Below, in pieces: positions 19,480-27,420 of a stretch of DNA of 64,000 nt. The stretch lies in NCBI GenBank assembly GCA_934148995.1, contig CAKPDM010000002.1, forward strand, positions 62,001-126,000. The letters are read 5' to 3'. Below the pieces are notes generated by a model, which did not search any database, was not told the DNA's origin, and was given only the letters and a program-made list of their open reading frames with translations. Each line of letters opens with the position of its first letter. Position 1 is the first letter of the stretch. The translations under genes and the position numbers were made by a program. This DNA comes from an uncultured Bacilli bacterium (lineage in GTDB: Bacteria > Bacillota_I > Bacilli_A > RF39 > UBA660).

Positions 19480-20832
19480 ATGTTTGAAAATAAAAAAATA
19501 TTAGTTCTTGGTATGGCAAGAAGTGGTTATGAAGCAGCAAAGTACTTAGTTAAACGTGGTAATACAGTTATCTTAAATGATGGCGGAAGTGCTGAAAAAC
19601 AAAAAAAAGAACAAATCGAAGAATTAGAAAAATTAGGTGTCACTTTAATATTTGGAAGTCATCCAGATGATTTGTTAGATGACACATTTGATTATTTAAT
19701 AAAGAATCCTGGAATTCCAATTGATCATAAATATGTTTTAAAAGCTCGTGAGCTCAATATAGAAGTTATTAATGCAGCAGAAATGGCTTATCGATTATTG
19801 CCAGATGACGTTACATTAATTGGAATAACTGGTACTAATGGAAAAACAACTACAACAACTTTAACTTATGAAATGATAAAAGCTAGTGGTAAACGTGTTC
19901 ATTTAGCAGGAAATATTGGTTATCCATTAATCAGCTTTTTAGATAAATTAGAAGCAAATGACATTATAGTAATGGAAGTTTCTTGTCAACAATTAGAAAA
20001 TATGAGTGAGTTTAAACCACATATCGCTTTGATGACTAATCTTAGTGTAGCACATATAGACTTTTTAAAAAGCTATGAGAACTATAAAAGAGTAAAACTT
20101 AAATTATTTAAAAATCAAACGCAAGATGATATAGCTATACTAAATATTGAAAATGAAGAAGTAATGGCAGGAACCAAAAACATAAAAGCAGTAACTAAAT
20201 ATTTTTCTAGTAAACGTGAAATAAATGGGGCTTATTATAAAGATGGTGCATTATGGTATTATGGTGAGAAAATATTAGATAGGGATAAGTTCTTGTTAGC
20301 TGGTATGCATAATGTTGAAAATGCTTTAGGAGCAATGATGATTGCTAAAGAAGTAGGCGTAGATAATGAGTCTATTGTGAAAGTATTAACTACCTTTAAA
20401 GGAGTTGCTCATCGTTTGGAATTTGTTGATGAAATAGCCGGAGTAAAATATTATAATGATACAGAAGCTACTAATACAAAGTGTACACAAATCGCTTTAA
20501 ATTCATTTAATTGTGATACAATTCTTATTTTGGGAGGTTTAGAAAGAGGACAAGACTTTCATGACTTAGATAATTATATTAAAAATGTTAGAACAATAGT
20601 AGGAATAGGTCAATGTCGTGATAGAGTTAAGACTTATGGTGAAGAATTAAATATAAATACAGAAATTTTTGAAACTTTAAGCGAAGCAATGAAATATATA
20701 GAAACAATAGCTACAAGTGGTGAAGTTGTATTATTAAGTCCTGCTTCTGCTTCTTGGGATCAATATAAACAATGTGAAGATCGTGGAGATGAATTTAAAG
20801 AAATAGTCAAAAAACTTAGAAAAAAATCTTAG
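19480..20832 (+). CDS. murD: UDP-N-acetylmuramoylalanine--D-glutamate ligase
   Basis: This 450-residue Mur ligase adds D-Glu to UDP-MurNAc-L-Ala in the cytoplasm. The N-terminal Rossmann start KILVLGMARSGYEAAKYL fits MurD. The ATP site is GITGTNGKTTTTT near residues 114-126. Later come VMEVSCQQLE and the adenine-site region LILGGLERGQDF near 349. Length is normal. It stands outside any mur/fts cluster, preceded by its own promoter and divergent from the FemAB-like gene, so two wall-building genes share one intergenic region. Confidence 0.97.
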   Translation: MFENKKILVLGMARSGYEAAKYLVKRGNTVILNDGGSAEKQKKEQIEELEKLGVTLIFGSHPDDLLDDTFDYLIKNPGIPIDHKYVLKARELNIEVINAAEMAYRLLPDDVTLIGITGTNGKTTTTTLTYEMIKASGKRVHLAGNIGYPLISFLDKLEANDIIVMEVSCQQLENMSEFKPHIALMTNLSVAHIDFLKSYENYKRVKLKLFKNQTQDDIAILNIENEEVMAGTKNIKAVTKYFSSKREINGAYYKDGALWYYGEKILDRDKFLLAGMHNVENALGAMMIAKEVGVDNESIVKVLTTFKGVAHRLEFVDEIAGVKYYNDTEATNTKCTQIALNSFNCDTILILGGLERGQDFHDLDNYIKNVRTIVGIGQCRDRVKTYGEELNINTEIFETLSEAMKYIETIATSGEVVLLSPASASWDQYKQCEDRGDEFKEIVKKLRKKS

Positions 20833-20859
20833 AATTATTAATAAATTTATCTAAAAATG

Positions 20860-20868
20860 TGGTATAAT
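20860..20868 (+). promoter_or_regulatory. extended -10 promoter of eno
   Basis: TGG directly upstream of TATAAT at 20863-20868 makes an extended -10. No clear -35 box is seen. Confidence 0.6.
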
Positions 20869-20924
20869 CTCAAAAGACTGTGTCAATAAATTAACTTTGA
20901 TTCAGTAGAATTAGAAATTATTGA

Positions 20925-22193
<1,269 letters not shown>

Positions 22194-22204
22194 TTATAAT
22201 TTAA

Positions 22205-22246
22205 GAGAAATGCTTGAGGATAAGTATCTTGCATTTCTTTTTTTTA
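22205..22246 (+). terminator. intrinsic terminator after eno
   Basis: AGAAATGC and GCATTTCT form the outer stem around an interrupted loop, followed by eight T. Confidence 0.82.
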
Positions 22247-22286
22247 TATGATAGTATATTGTTGTTTATTTATGGAGGTGTAATTT

Positions 22287-22502
22287 ATGAAAATTGCATT
22301 AGTTATAGTATCAATTTTGTTAATTATAATCGTTTTATTACAGAGCAGTAAAGCTGAAGGTGGAGCTCAAATCTTGTCAGGCAATACTACTGATTTATTT
22401 AAAAATCGTAAAGAAAGAGGAGCGGAATTAGTTGTTACTAGAATTACTATGCTTTTAGGATTAGCTTTCTTTATTATTTGTTTAGTAGAATCTTTTATTT
22501 AA
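22287..22502 (+). CDS. secG: preprotein translocase subunit SecG
   Basis: This 71-residue protein has two hydrophobic helices (about residues 2-18 and 50-70) around a polar loop SSKAEGGAQILSGNTTDLF, the classical SecG layout. It is part of SecYEG in the cytoplasmic membrane. A GGAGGTG ribosome site precedes ATG 22287. It sits between eno and secE. Confidence 0.93.
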   Translation: MKIALVIVSILLIIIVLLQSSKAEGGAQILSGNTTDLFKNRKERGAELVVTRITMLLGLAFFIICLVESFI

Positions 22503-22505
22503 CAA

Positions 22506-22534
22506 TTGACAAAGTAAGTAACTTATGGTATTTT
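22506..22534 (+). promoter_or_regulatory. promoter of secE-nusG
   Basis: TTGACA at 22506-22511 and TATTTT at 22529-22534, 17 bases apart, with TGG extended -10. It begins just after the secG stop. Confidence 0.78.
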
Positions 22535-22590
22535 ACAAGTAAGCACTGATTAGGTGTTTTTCTTTTGATGAAAAGAAGGGAAGATAAAAA

Positions 22591-22845
22591 ATGGCAAAGA
22601 ATGAAAAAAACTTAGAAGTAAAAGAGAAAACTGCTAAGAAAAAAGAAGAAAAAAAAGAAGGATTATGGACTAGAATCGTTTTATTCTTTAAAGGAGTAAA
22701 ATCTGAGTGGAAGAGAGTAAAGTGGCCTACTAAAAAAGAAATGGTAAAATATTCAGTAGCTACTATCGTACTTATCATAGGATGTTCAGTATTTTTCTAT
22801 TTAATTGATATTTTATTAGCATTTTTACACAGTTTAGGTAAATAG
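22591..22845 (+). CDS. secE: preprotein translocase subunit SecE
   Basis: This 84-residue protein has a Lys/Glu-rich N-terminus (residues 1-25), the conserved amphipathic GVKSEWKRVKWPTKKEM segment, then one transmembrane helix (about 55-78). SecE clamps SecY in the membrane. It is co-transcribed with nusG as in most bacteria. The rpmG gene often found just upstream is not there. Confidence 0.96.
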   Translation: MAKNEKNLEVKEKTAKKKEEKKEGLWTRIVLFFKGVKSEWKRVKWPTKKEMVKYSVATIVLIIGCSVFFYLIDILLAFLHSLGK

Positions 22846-22859
22846 AGGAGGGTTAAATA

Positions 22860-23393
22860 ATGGAAAAAGAATGGTTTGTAGTTAATACTTATTCTGGACA
22901 CGAAAACAAAGTTAAAGAAAAATTATTAATGCGTGCTGAATCTATGGGAATGCAAGATTATATTTTTCGTGTTATTGTGCCAGAACAAGAAGAAACAGAA
23001 ATAAAAGATGGTGTTACTAAGAAAAGAATTAAAAAGTTATTTCCAGGTTATATATTAGTAGAAATGATTATGACAGATGAAGCTTGGTATGTTGTTCGTA
23101 ATACTCCAGGTGTTACAGGATTTATTGGTTCGAGTGGAAAAGGAGCAAAACCAACTCCATTACCACCTCAAGAAGTAGATAATGTTTTAAAAGTTATGGG
23201 AATGTCTCGTATTGATGTTGATAAGGAATTATCTATTGGTACAAAAGTAAAGATTATTGGCGGACCATTTACAGGCATGTTTGGTACTATTGAAGAAATT
23301 GATAATGATAATCAAAAATTTGTTTTAAATGTAGATTTATTTGGACAAGAAACTCAAGTAGAAGTTGATTTTGAACAAATTTCTAAGGCTTAA
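22860..23393 (+). CDS. nusG: transcription termination/antitermination factor NusG
   Basis: This 177-residue NusG has an NGN domain (WFVVNTYSGHENKVKEKL at the start, KLFPGYILVEM near residue 60) and a C-terminal KOW domain (GTKVKIIGGPFTGMFGTIEE near 127). It binds RNA polymerase and modulates pausing and termination. It starts 14 bases after secE and is followed by an unusual non-coding gap before rplK. Confidence 0.98.
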   Translation: MEKEWFVVNTYSGHENKVKEKLLMRAESMGMQDYIFRVIVPEQEETEIKDGVTKKRIKKLFPGYILVEMIMTDEAWYVVRNTPGVTGFIGSSGKGAKPTPLPPQEVDNVLKVMGMSRIDVDKELSIGTKVKIIGGPFTGMFGTIEEIDNDNQKFVLNVDLFGQETQVEVDFEQISKA

Positions 23394-23400
23394 TTATGCA

Positions 23401-23501
23401 AACACTAGATTAGAAGACAATAATTTTTAATTGATTATTGATGTTTCTAACTATTGTGTTAAACTAATCATTTGATTATAAAAACAATTGTTATAATCAA
23501 A
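23401..23501 (+). repeat. two long imperfect hairpins in the nusG-rplK gap
   Basis: The nusG-rplK gap (23394-23701) is over 300 bases with no gene. Its first part holds a long imperfect inverted repeat: AACAC at 23401 pairs with GTGTT ending at 23460, with TTAGAA and CAATAAT blocks pairing inside. A second repeat follows, TTTGATTATAA (23471-23481) with TTATAATCAAA (23491-23501). Neither is followed by a T run on the plus strand, so they are not ordinary terminators. The rest of the gap holds the rplK promoter and leader described separately. Confidence 0.6.
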
Positions 23502-23570
23502 AAAAGTTGTCAAAAAATGGTTGTAAACAGAAAAAAATTAGTAAAAATAAAGATACAATTCAATAAATGA

Positions 23571-23599
23571 TTGATAAATAGAAAAAAATATGATATTAT
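23571..23599 (+). promoter_or_regulatory. promoter of rplK-rplA
   Basis: TTGATA at 23571-23576 and TATTAT at 23594-23599 are 17 bases apart with a TGA extended -10. The leader of about 95 bases carries the L1-like element. Confidence 0.82.
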
Positions 23600-23609
23600 T
23601 TAAGAGCTA

Positions 23610-23682
23610 TATTAAATTAATATAGATAAATTAAGTGGGAAGCAAACGTAAAAGCTATTAAGACCACTCGCGAAAACGAGGG
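23610..23682 (+). promoter_or_regulatory. rplK leader with candidate L1-binding element
   Basis: A CTATATTAA/TTAATATAG hairpin comes first. Then GTGGGA at 23635-23640 faces ACCAC at 23663-23667. The same GTGGGA...ACCAC layout recurs between rplK and rplA. Bacterial L1 represses the L11-L1 operon by binding an mRNA mimic of its 23S site, and this element has the expected place and form. Assignment is by pattern only. Confidence 0.55.
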
Positions 23683-23701
23683 AAGAAAGGATGTGTTTTT
23701 C

Positions 23702-24136
23702 GTGGCAAAGAAAGAAGTTGTAAAAAAGGTAGGTTTACAAATTCAAGCAGGAAAGGCTAACCCAGCTCCACCAGTTGGTACTGTACTTGGACCTTTAGGA
23801 ATTAATTTACAAGAATTTTGTACTAAGTACAATGATGCAACTAGAGATAAAATGGGAGATGTTGTACCTGTTGAAATTTCAGTTTATGATGATCGTAGTT
23901 TTGATTTTGTAATTAAAACACCACCTACAAGTTTCTTAATTAAAAAGTATGCTAAAATTCAAAAAGGTTCTGTAAAAGGAAAGAATGAAGTGGTAGCTAC
24001 ATTAACAAAAGAACAACTTAAAGAAATAGCAGAAATCAAATTACCAGATTTAAACTGCTATGATGTTGAAGAAGCTAAGAAAATTGTTGCAGGAACTGCT
24101 CAAAATATGGGTGTTGCTGTAGAAGAAGATAAGTAA
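23702..24136 (+). CDS. rplK: 50S ribosomal protein L11
   Basis: This 144-residue L11 starts at GTG 23702 (MAKKEVVKKVGLQIQAGKA). An AAAGGATG site lies about 10 bases upstream, whereas an in-frame GTG at 23693 overlaps that site. The PAPPVGTVLGPLGINLQEF region near residue 24 is typical. L11 forms the GTPase-associated centre with 23S rRNA and is required for the stringent response. It precedes rplA in the usual L11-L1 pair. Confidence 0.98.
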   Translation: MAKKEVVKKVGLQIQAGKANPAPPVGTVLGPLGINLQEFCTKYNDATRDKMGDVVPVEISVYDDRSFDFVIKTPPTSFLIKKYAKIQKGSVKGKNEVVATLTKEQLKEIAEIKLPDLNCYDVEEAKKIVAGTAQNMGVAVEEDK

Positions 24137-24141
24137 TAACA

Positions 24142-24208
24142 TATAGGTTTAAAACCTATGTGGGAGGAATTTAAGCTTTGCTTACCCCGTAAAACCACAT
24201 AAGGAGGA
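24142..24208 (+). promoter_or_regulatory. candidate L1-binding leader before rplA
   Basis: An ATAGGT/ACCTAT hairpin is followed by GTGGGAGG (24160-24167) and ACCAC (24194-24198), then the AAGGAGG ribosome site. This resembles described L1 autoregulatory mRNA sites and would sequester the rplA start region. Confidence 0.6.
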
Positions 24209-24214
24209 ATAAAA

Positions 24215-24913
24215 ATGAAGAAGAGAAGCAAAAAATATTGTGAAGCTCTTAAAAAAGTAGAAAAAGGTAAAATCTACATAAAAGAAGAAGCTGTTAAATT
24301 AGTAAAAGAGACAAGTATTACATCTTTTGATGCTTCAATTGAAATTGCTATGAGACTTAATCTTGATACTAAAAAAGCAGATCAACAACTAAGAGGAGCA
24401 ATTGTTTTACCAAAAGGAACAGGAAAAACTACTAAAGTATTAGTTATTGCTAAAGGAGATCAAGCTAAAGCTGCACTTGAAGCTGGAGCTGATTATGTTG
24501 GAGATACAGATATGTTAGAAAAAATCGAAAAAGAAAATTGGTTCGATTTTGATACTATGATTGCTACTCCAGATATGATGCCTTTACTTGGTAGATTAGG
24601 TCGTGTTTTAGGACCTAAAGGATTAATGCCTAACCCTAAAACTGGTACTGTTACTACTGATGTTGCAAAAGCTGTAACTGATGCAAAAGCAGGACGTGTA
24701 GAATACCGTACTGATAGTTTTGGAAATATTCATGCTATCATTGGTAAGGCTTCATTCAGTGATGAAGATTTATTATCTAATATGAATGCTTTTGTAGCTC
24801 AAATCGTTAAGATTAAACCAGCAACTGCAAAAGGTGAATATATTAAAAATATTTCAGTTTCATCAACAATGGGTCCTGGAATAAAAATTGATACAAATAG
24901 TTTTGACAAATAG
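24215..24913 (+). CDS. rplA: 50S ribosomal protein L1
   Basis: This 232-residue L1 contains [20 protein letters not shown] near residues 50-69 and [18 protein letters not shown] near 130, both diagnostic. L1 forms the mobile stalk by the E site and also acts as the operon repressor. Its last codons (AGTTTTGACAAATAG) contain the -35 box of the rplJ promoter. Confidence 0.99.
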   Translation: MKKRSKKYCEALKKVEKGKIYIKEEAVKLVKETSITSFDASIEIAMRLNLDTKKADQQLRGAIVLPKGTGKTTKVLVIAKGDQAKAALEAGADYVGDTDMLEKIEKENWFDFDTMIATPDMMPLLGRLGRVLGPKGLMPNPKTGTVTTDVAKAVTDAKAGRVEYRTDSFGNIHAIIGKASFSDEDLLSNMNAFVAQIVKIKPATAKGEYIKNISVSSTMGPGIKIDTNSFDK

Positions 24914-24931
24914 TAATTTATAATATATAAT
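24903..24931 (+). promoter_or_regulatory. consensus promoter of rplJ-rplL inside the end of rplA
   Basis: TTGACA (24903-24908) and TATAAT (24926-24931) match the sigma-A consensus in both boxes at 17 bases. The -35 box lies in the last codons of rplA. Confidence 0.93.
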
Positions 24932-24939
24932 AGTGTTAA

Positions 24940-25040
24940 TTTGTTGGTGCCAAAGACAGTAGGTATAAAAATAAATCCTACCGAGGACAACGTTCGTTAG
25001 AAAGTTCTCGAGTCTTTTGAGAACTTTTTTGCACCTTCAA
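24940..25040 (+). ncRNA. L10 ribosomal protein leader with attenuator
   Basis: GGTGC (24946-24950) pairs with GCACC (25031-25035). Inside, the CAAAGACAGTAGG...CCTACCGAGGA core of the L10 leader is present (GTAGG 24959-24963 with CCTAC 24977-24981). Between them AAGTTCTC (25002-25009) and GAGAACTT (25019-25026) with a T run form an intrinsic terminator. In Firmicutes the L10(L12)4 complex binds this leader to repress rplJ-rplL. Confidence 0.9.
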
Positions 25041-25058
25041 ACTAGATAGGAGGATGTT

Positions 25059-25559
25059 ATGGCAAATAAGAAAATCTTAGAGAAAAAGCAATCAGTAATC
25101 GATGAAATCAAAGATAAAGTTAATGATAGCTCTAGTTTTGTATTATTCGATTATCGTGGTTTAACAGATGCTGAAATCAAAGAATTAAGATGTGCTTTAA
25201 GAAATGCTGATGCTAATTATAAAGTTTATAAAAACACTTTAATGGCAAGAGCATTCAATGATCTTGATATTGATTTATCATCATCTTTAGAAGGACCAAG
25301 CGCATTTGCTTATAGTAAGGATCAAATAGCACCTATTAAAGTATTATCAGATTTTGCAAAAGATCATGAAGCTTTAGTATTAAAAGTTGGTGTAGTTGAT
25401 GGAGAAATCGCTGATTCTGAAAAATTAAAAGAATATGCAACTATCCCATCAAGAGATGGATTACTTACTATGCTTGCTGGTGGTATGATAGGACTTGTTC
25501 GCGACCTATCAATCTGCTTAAATTTATATGGTGAACAAAAAGAAGAAAGTGAAAAATAA
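25059..25559 (+). CDS. rplJ: 50S ribosomal protein L10
   Basis: This 166-residue L10 has the expected [18 protein letters not shown] near residue 28 and [13 protein letters not shown] near 56. The C-terminal helix that carries L7/L12 dimers follows. It anchors the L12 stalk and acts as repressor of its own operon through the leader upstream. AGGAGG precedes ATG 25059. Confidence 0.98.
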   Translation: MANKKILEKKQSVIDEIKDKVNDSSSFVLFDYRGLTDAEIKELRCALRNADANYKVYKNTLMARAFNDLDIDLSSSLEGPSAFAYSKDQIAPIKVLSDFAKDHEALVLKVGVVDGEIADSEKLKEYATIPSRDGLLTMLAGGMIGLVRDLSICLNLYGEQKEESEK

Positions 25560-25572
25560 GGAGGAATATAAA

Positions 25573-25941
25573 ATGGCAAAATTAACAAGAGATGAATTTA
25601 TTAGCTCATTAAAAGAAATGAATCTTTTAGAAATTAAAGAATTAGTAGACGCAATGAAGGAGGAATTTGGTGTAGATCCATCTGCTGTAGCTGTTGCTGC
25701 TGCTCCAGCTGCTCAAGAAGATCAAGGACCTGCTACAGTTACAGTATCTATTTCTGATGCTGGAGCTGCTAAAGTAGCTGTTATCAAAGTAGTTCGTGAA
25801 ATTACTGGTCTTGGATTAAAAGAATCTAAGGATTTAGTTGATAACGCTGGTTCTCCAATCAAAGAAAACATTTCTATGGAAGAAGCTAATGAAATTAAAG
25901 CTAAGCTTGAAGAAGCTGGAGCTACTGTTGAAGTTAAGTAA
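25573..25941 (+). CDS. rplL: 50S ribosomal protein L7/L12
   Basis: This 122-residue L7/L12 starts at ATG 25573 after AGGAGG; the frame is open further upstream but those codons lie in the rplJ end. It has the N-terminal dimerisation helices, an Ala-rich hinge ([11 protein letters not shown], residues 39-49) and the C-terminal [19 protein letters not shown] domain. It recruits translation factors to the ribosome. Confidence 0.99.
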   Translation: MAKLTRDEFISSLKEMNLLEIKELVDAMKEEFGVDPSAVAVAAAPAAQEDQGPATVTVSISDAGAAKVAVIKVVREITGLGLKESKDLVDNAGSPIKENISMEEANEIKAKLEEAGATVEVK

Positions 25942-25980
25942 TTGATGTAAAACAGACTTTAAATTTCAAATTAATAAGAT

Positions 25981-26008
25981 AAAAGGTAGCAATCTGCTAT
26001 CTTTTTTG
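25981..26008 (+). terminator. intrinsic terminator after rplL
   Basis: AGGTAGCA and TGCTATCT pair around ATC (one G-T pair), with a run of six T. It separates rplJL from the next gene. Confidence 0.85.
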
Positions 26009-26038
26009 TTATTCTAGTAATAGTAGGAGGCAATTATT

Positions 26039-26617
26039 ATGGTATGCGGAAAGTGTAAAAAGAATATAGATACATATCCTTGCTATGTATGTGGGTATGA
26101 AGGAAAGGAAGGAGAAAAACAAGTATCAAATTTTTCTTTTTCAGATTGTATTGATCAAGTATTTCACGTTCCTTATGCGGAAGATGTAAAAAAAGAAGCA
26201 ATAATCATCCTAATATCGTGTATATTTGCATTTATTTTCTTTTTACTAAATATCCAATTTTTTAAAGGAAAAGATATAACAGTGCCGATAGCCTTTGGAG
26301 TTAATCCGTTTGCACAATTACTAGTTTGTATATTTTTTGGAATATTTTTGTACTACCATAGAAAAACTTCACTTTTAACTTCTTTTGTTGGTTGTGTTGT
26401 AATAGCATCATTTAACTTTTTTATTACAGCCTTGATGTTATTTAGGCAAACTTATTCCTTTGTTTATGTGATATTGTTATTTTACCTTTTGATAAGAGTA
26501 ATAACTTCAATATTTATGAATAAGATATCAAGTTATTGGTTGTTATCAACTATATTTGTATCATTTGCAACAGTTTACAGTTTACTTGCTTGCACAATGA
26601 TGATAATTTGCAGTTAA
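26039..26617 (+). CDS. zinc-ribbon multi-pass membrane protein, unknown
   Basis: This 192-residue protein has two CxxC knuckles at its start (CGKC near residue 3 and CYVCG near 15), a zinc-ribbon pattern. About five hydrophobic helices follow from residue 55 to the end. AGGAGG precedes the ATG. It lies between rplL and the rsmC-like gene, a place where Firmicutes normally have nothing. I do not recognise a family; small zinc-ribbon membrane proteins of this type are common uncharacterised genes in Bacilli. Confidence 0.72.
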   Translation: MVCGKCKKNIDTYPCYVCGYEGKEGEKQVSNFSFSDCIDQVFHVPYAEDVKKEAIIILISCIFAFIFFLLNIQFFKGKDITVPIAFGVNPFAQLLVCIFFGIFLYYHRKTSLLTSFVGCVVIASFNFFITALMLFRQTYSFVYVILLFYLLIRVITSIFMNKISSYWLLSTIFVSFATVYSLLACTMMIICS

Positions 26618-26630
26618 TGAGAAAAAAGTG

Positions 26631-26659
26631 TTGACGGTTAAGAAAAAATATTGTATTAT
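26631..26659 (+). promoter_or_regulatory. promoter of the rsmC-like gene
   Basis: TTGACG (26631-26636) and TATTAT (26654-26659) with a 17-base spacer, just after the stop of the zinc-ribbon gene. Confidence 0.8.
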
Positions 26660-26671
26660 AACGATACGAAA

Positions 26672-26716
26672 GGAGACAACTATTTATCTTTATTGATGAA
26701 GAGTTGTCTTTTTCTT
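26672..26716 (+). terminator. attenuator-like terminator before the rsmC-like gene
   Basis: AGACAACT (26674-26681) and AGTTGTCT (26702-26709) pair around a loop of about 20 bases, followed by a T run (26709-26713). It lies between the promoter and the start codon, so it would cut off transcripts early unless antiterminated. An AAAGGAG lies on its 5' arm. Confidence 0.65.
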
Positions 26717-26731
26717 GTTTGGAGTGGGAAA

Positions 26732-27325
26732 ATGCCTCAATATTTTGAAAACGATAAAAATTTAAAAAGTCAGTTAAAAAAGATAAATTATTCAATATTT
26801 AATAAAAATTTTACATTTTATACCGATAATGGTGTGTTTGCTAAAAATGGTGTAGATTATGGTAGCAAATTATTACTTGAAACAGTTGTAGATTCATCAT
26901 TTTCTTATCATTCAATTTTAGATGTAGGGTGTGGTTATGGAACTTTAGGAATTATTTTAAATAAAGTATATGATTGTCCTACTACGATGATTGATATTAA
27001 TAAACGAGCTTTACATTTAACTAAAAGAAATATTTTAGAAAATAAATGTAATGATATATTGGTATTTGAAAGTGATGCTTATGAAAAGGTAGAGGCTAAA
27101 TATGATTTAATTGTAACTAATCCGCCAATTCATGCAGGTAAGAAAAAGGTTTATGAAATACTTTTAGAAGCTAAAAATCATTTGTCAGAAAATGGGAAAC
27201 TCTTTTTTGTAATTCATAAAGATCAAGGTGCTAAATCAGTGTCTCGTGATTTAAGTGAAAAATATAAAATAGAAGTTTTGAGAAAAGAAAAAGGTTTTTT
27301 CATAATTCTAGCGCAAAACTGTTGA
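26732..27325 (+). CDS. RsmC-like class I methyltransferase (YbxB family)
   Basis: This 197-residue protein has the SAM-binding motif ILDVGCGYGTLG near residue 70 and a NPPIHAGK catalytic motif near 133. The NPP followed by a basic segment is typical of RsmC/RlmG-type guanine N2-methyltransferases. In Bacillus the same locus, between rplL and rpoB, holds ybxB. I placed the start at ATG 26732 (MPQYFEND); an in-frame ATG at 26696 and a TTG at 26651 lie in the attenuator and promoter. Its stop overlaps a possible -35 box for rpoB. Confidence 0.85.
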   Translation: MPQYFENDKNLKSQLKKINYSIFNKNFTFYTDNGVFAKNGVDYGSKLLLETVVDSSFSYHSILDVGCGYGTLGIILNKVYDCPTTMIDINKRALHLTKRNILENKCNDILVFESDAYEKVEAKYDLIVTNPPIHAGKKKVYEILLEAKNHLSENGKLFFVIHKDQGAKSVSRDLSEKYKIEVLRKEKGFFIILAQNC

Positions 27326-27420
27326 CTTGTTGCTAGAAGTGTGTTAATAATATAAATTGGCAACGTGTTATTTTCAGAGTAACATTTGTACGAAAAATTT
27401 GTGTATAGGGGTGAAGATGA

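Noticed and set aside
26651..26731. Longer N-terminus of the rsmC-like protein from TTG 26651 or ATG 26696
   Set aside because: These codons lie in the -10 box and attenuator hairpin of the gene's own promoter region; ATG 26732 matches the expected protein start better.
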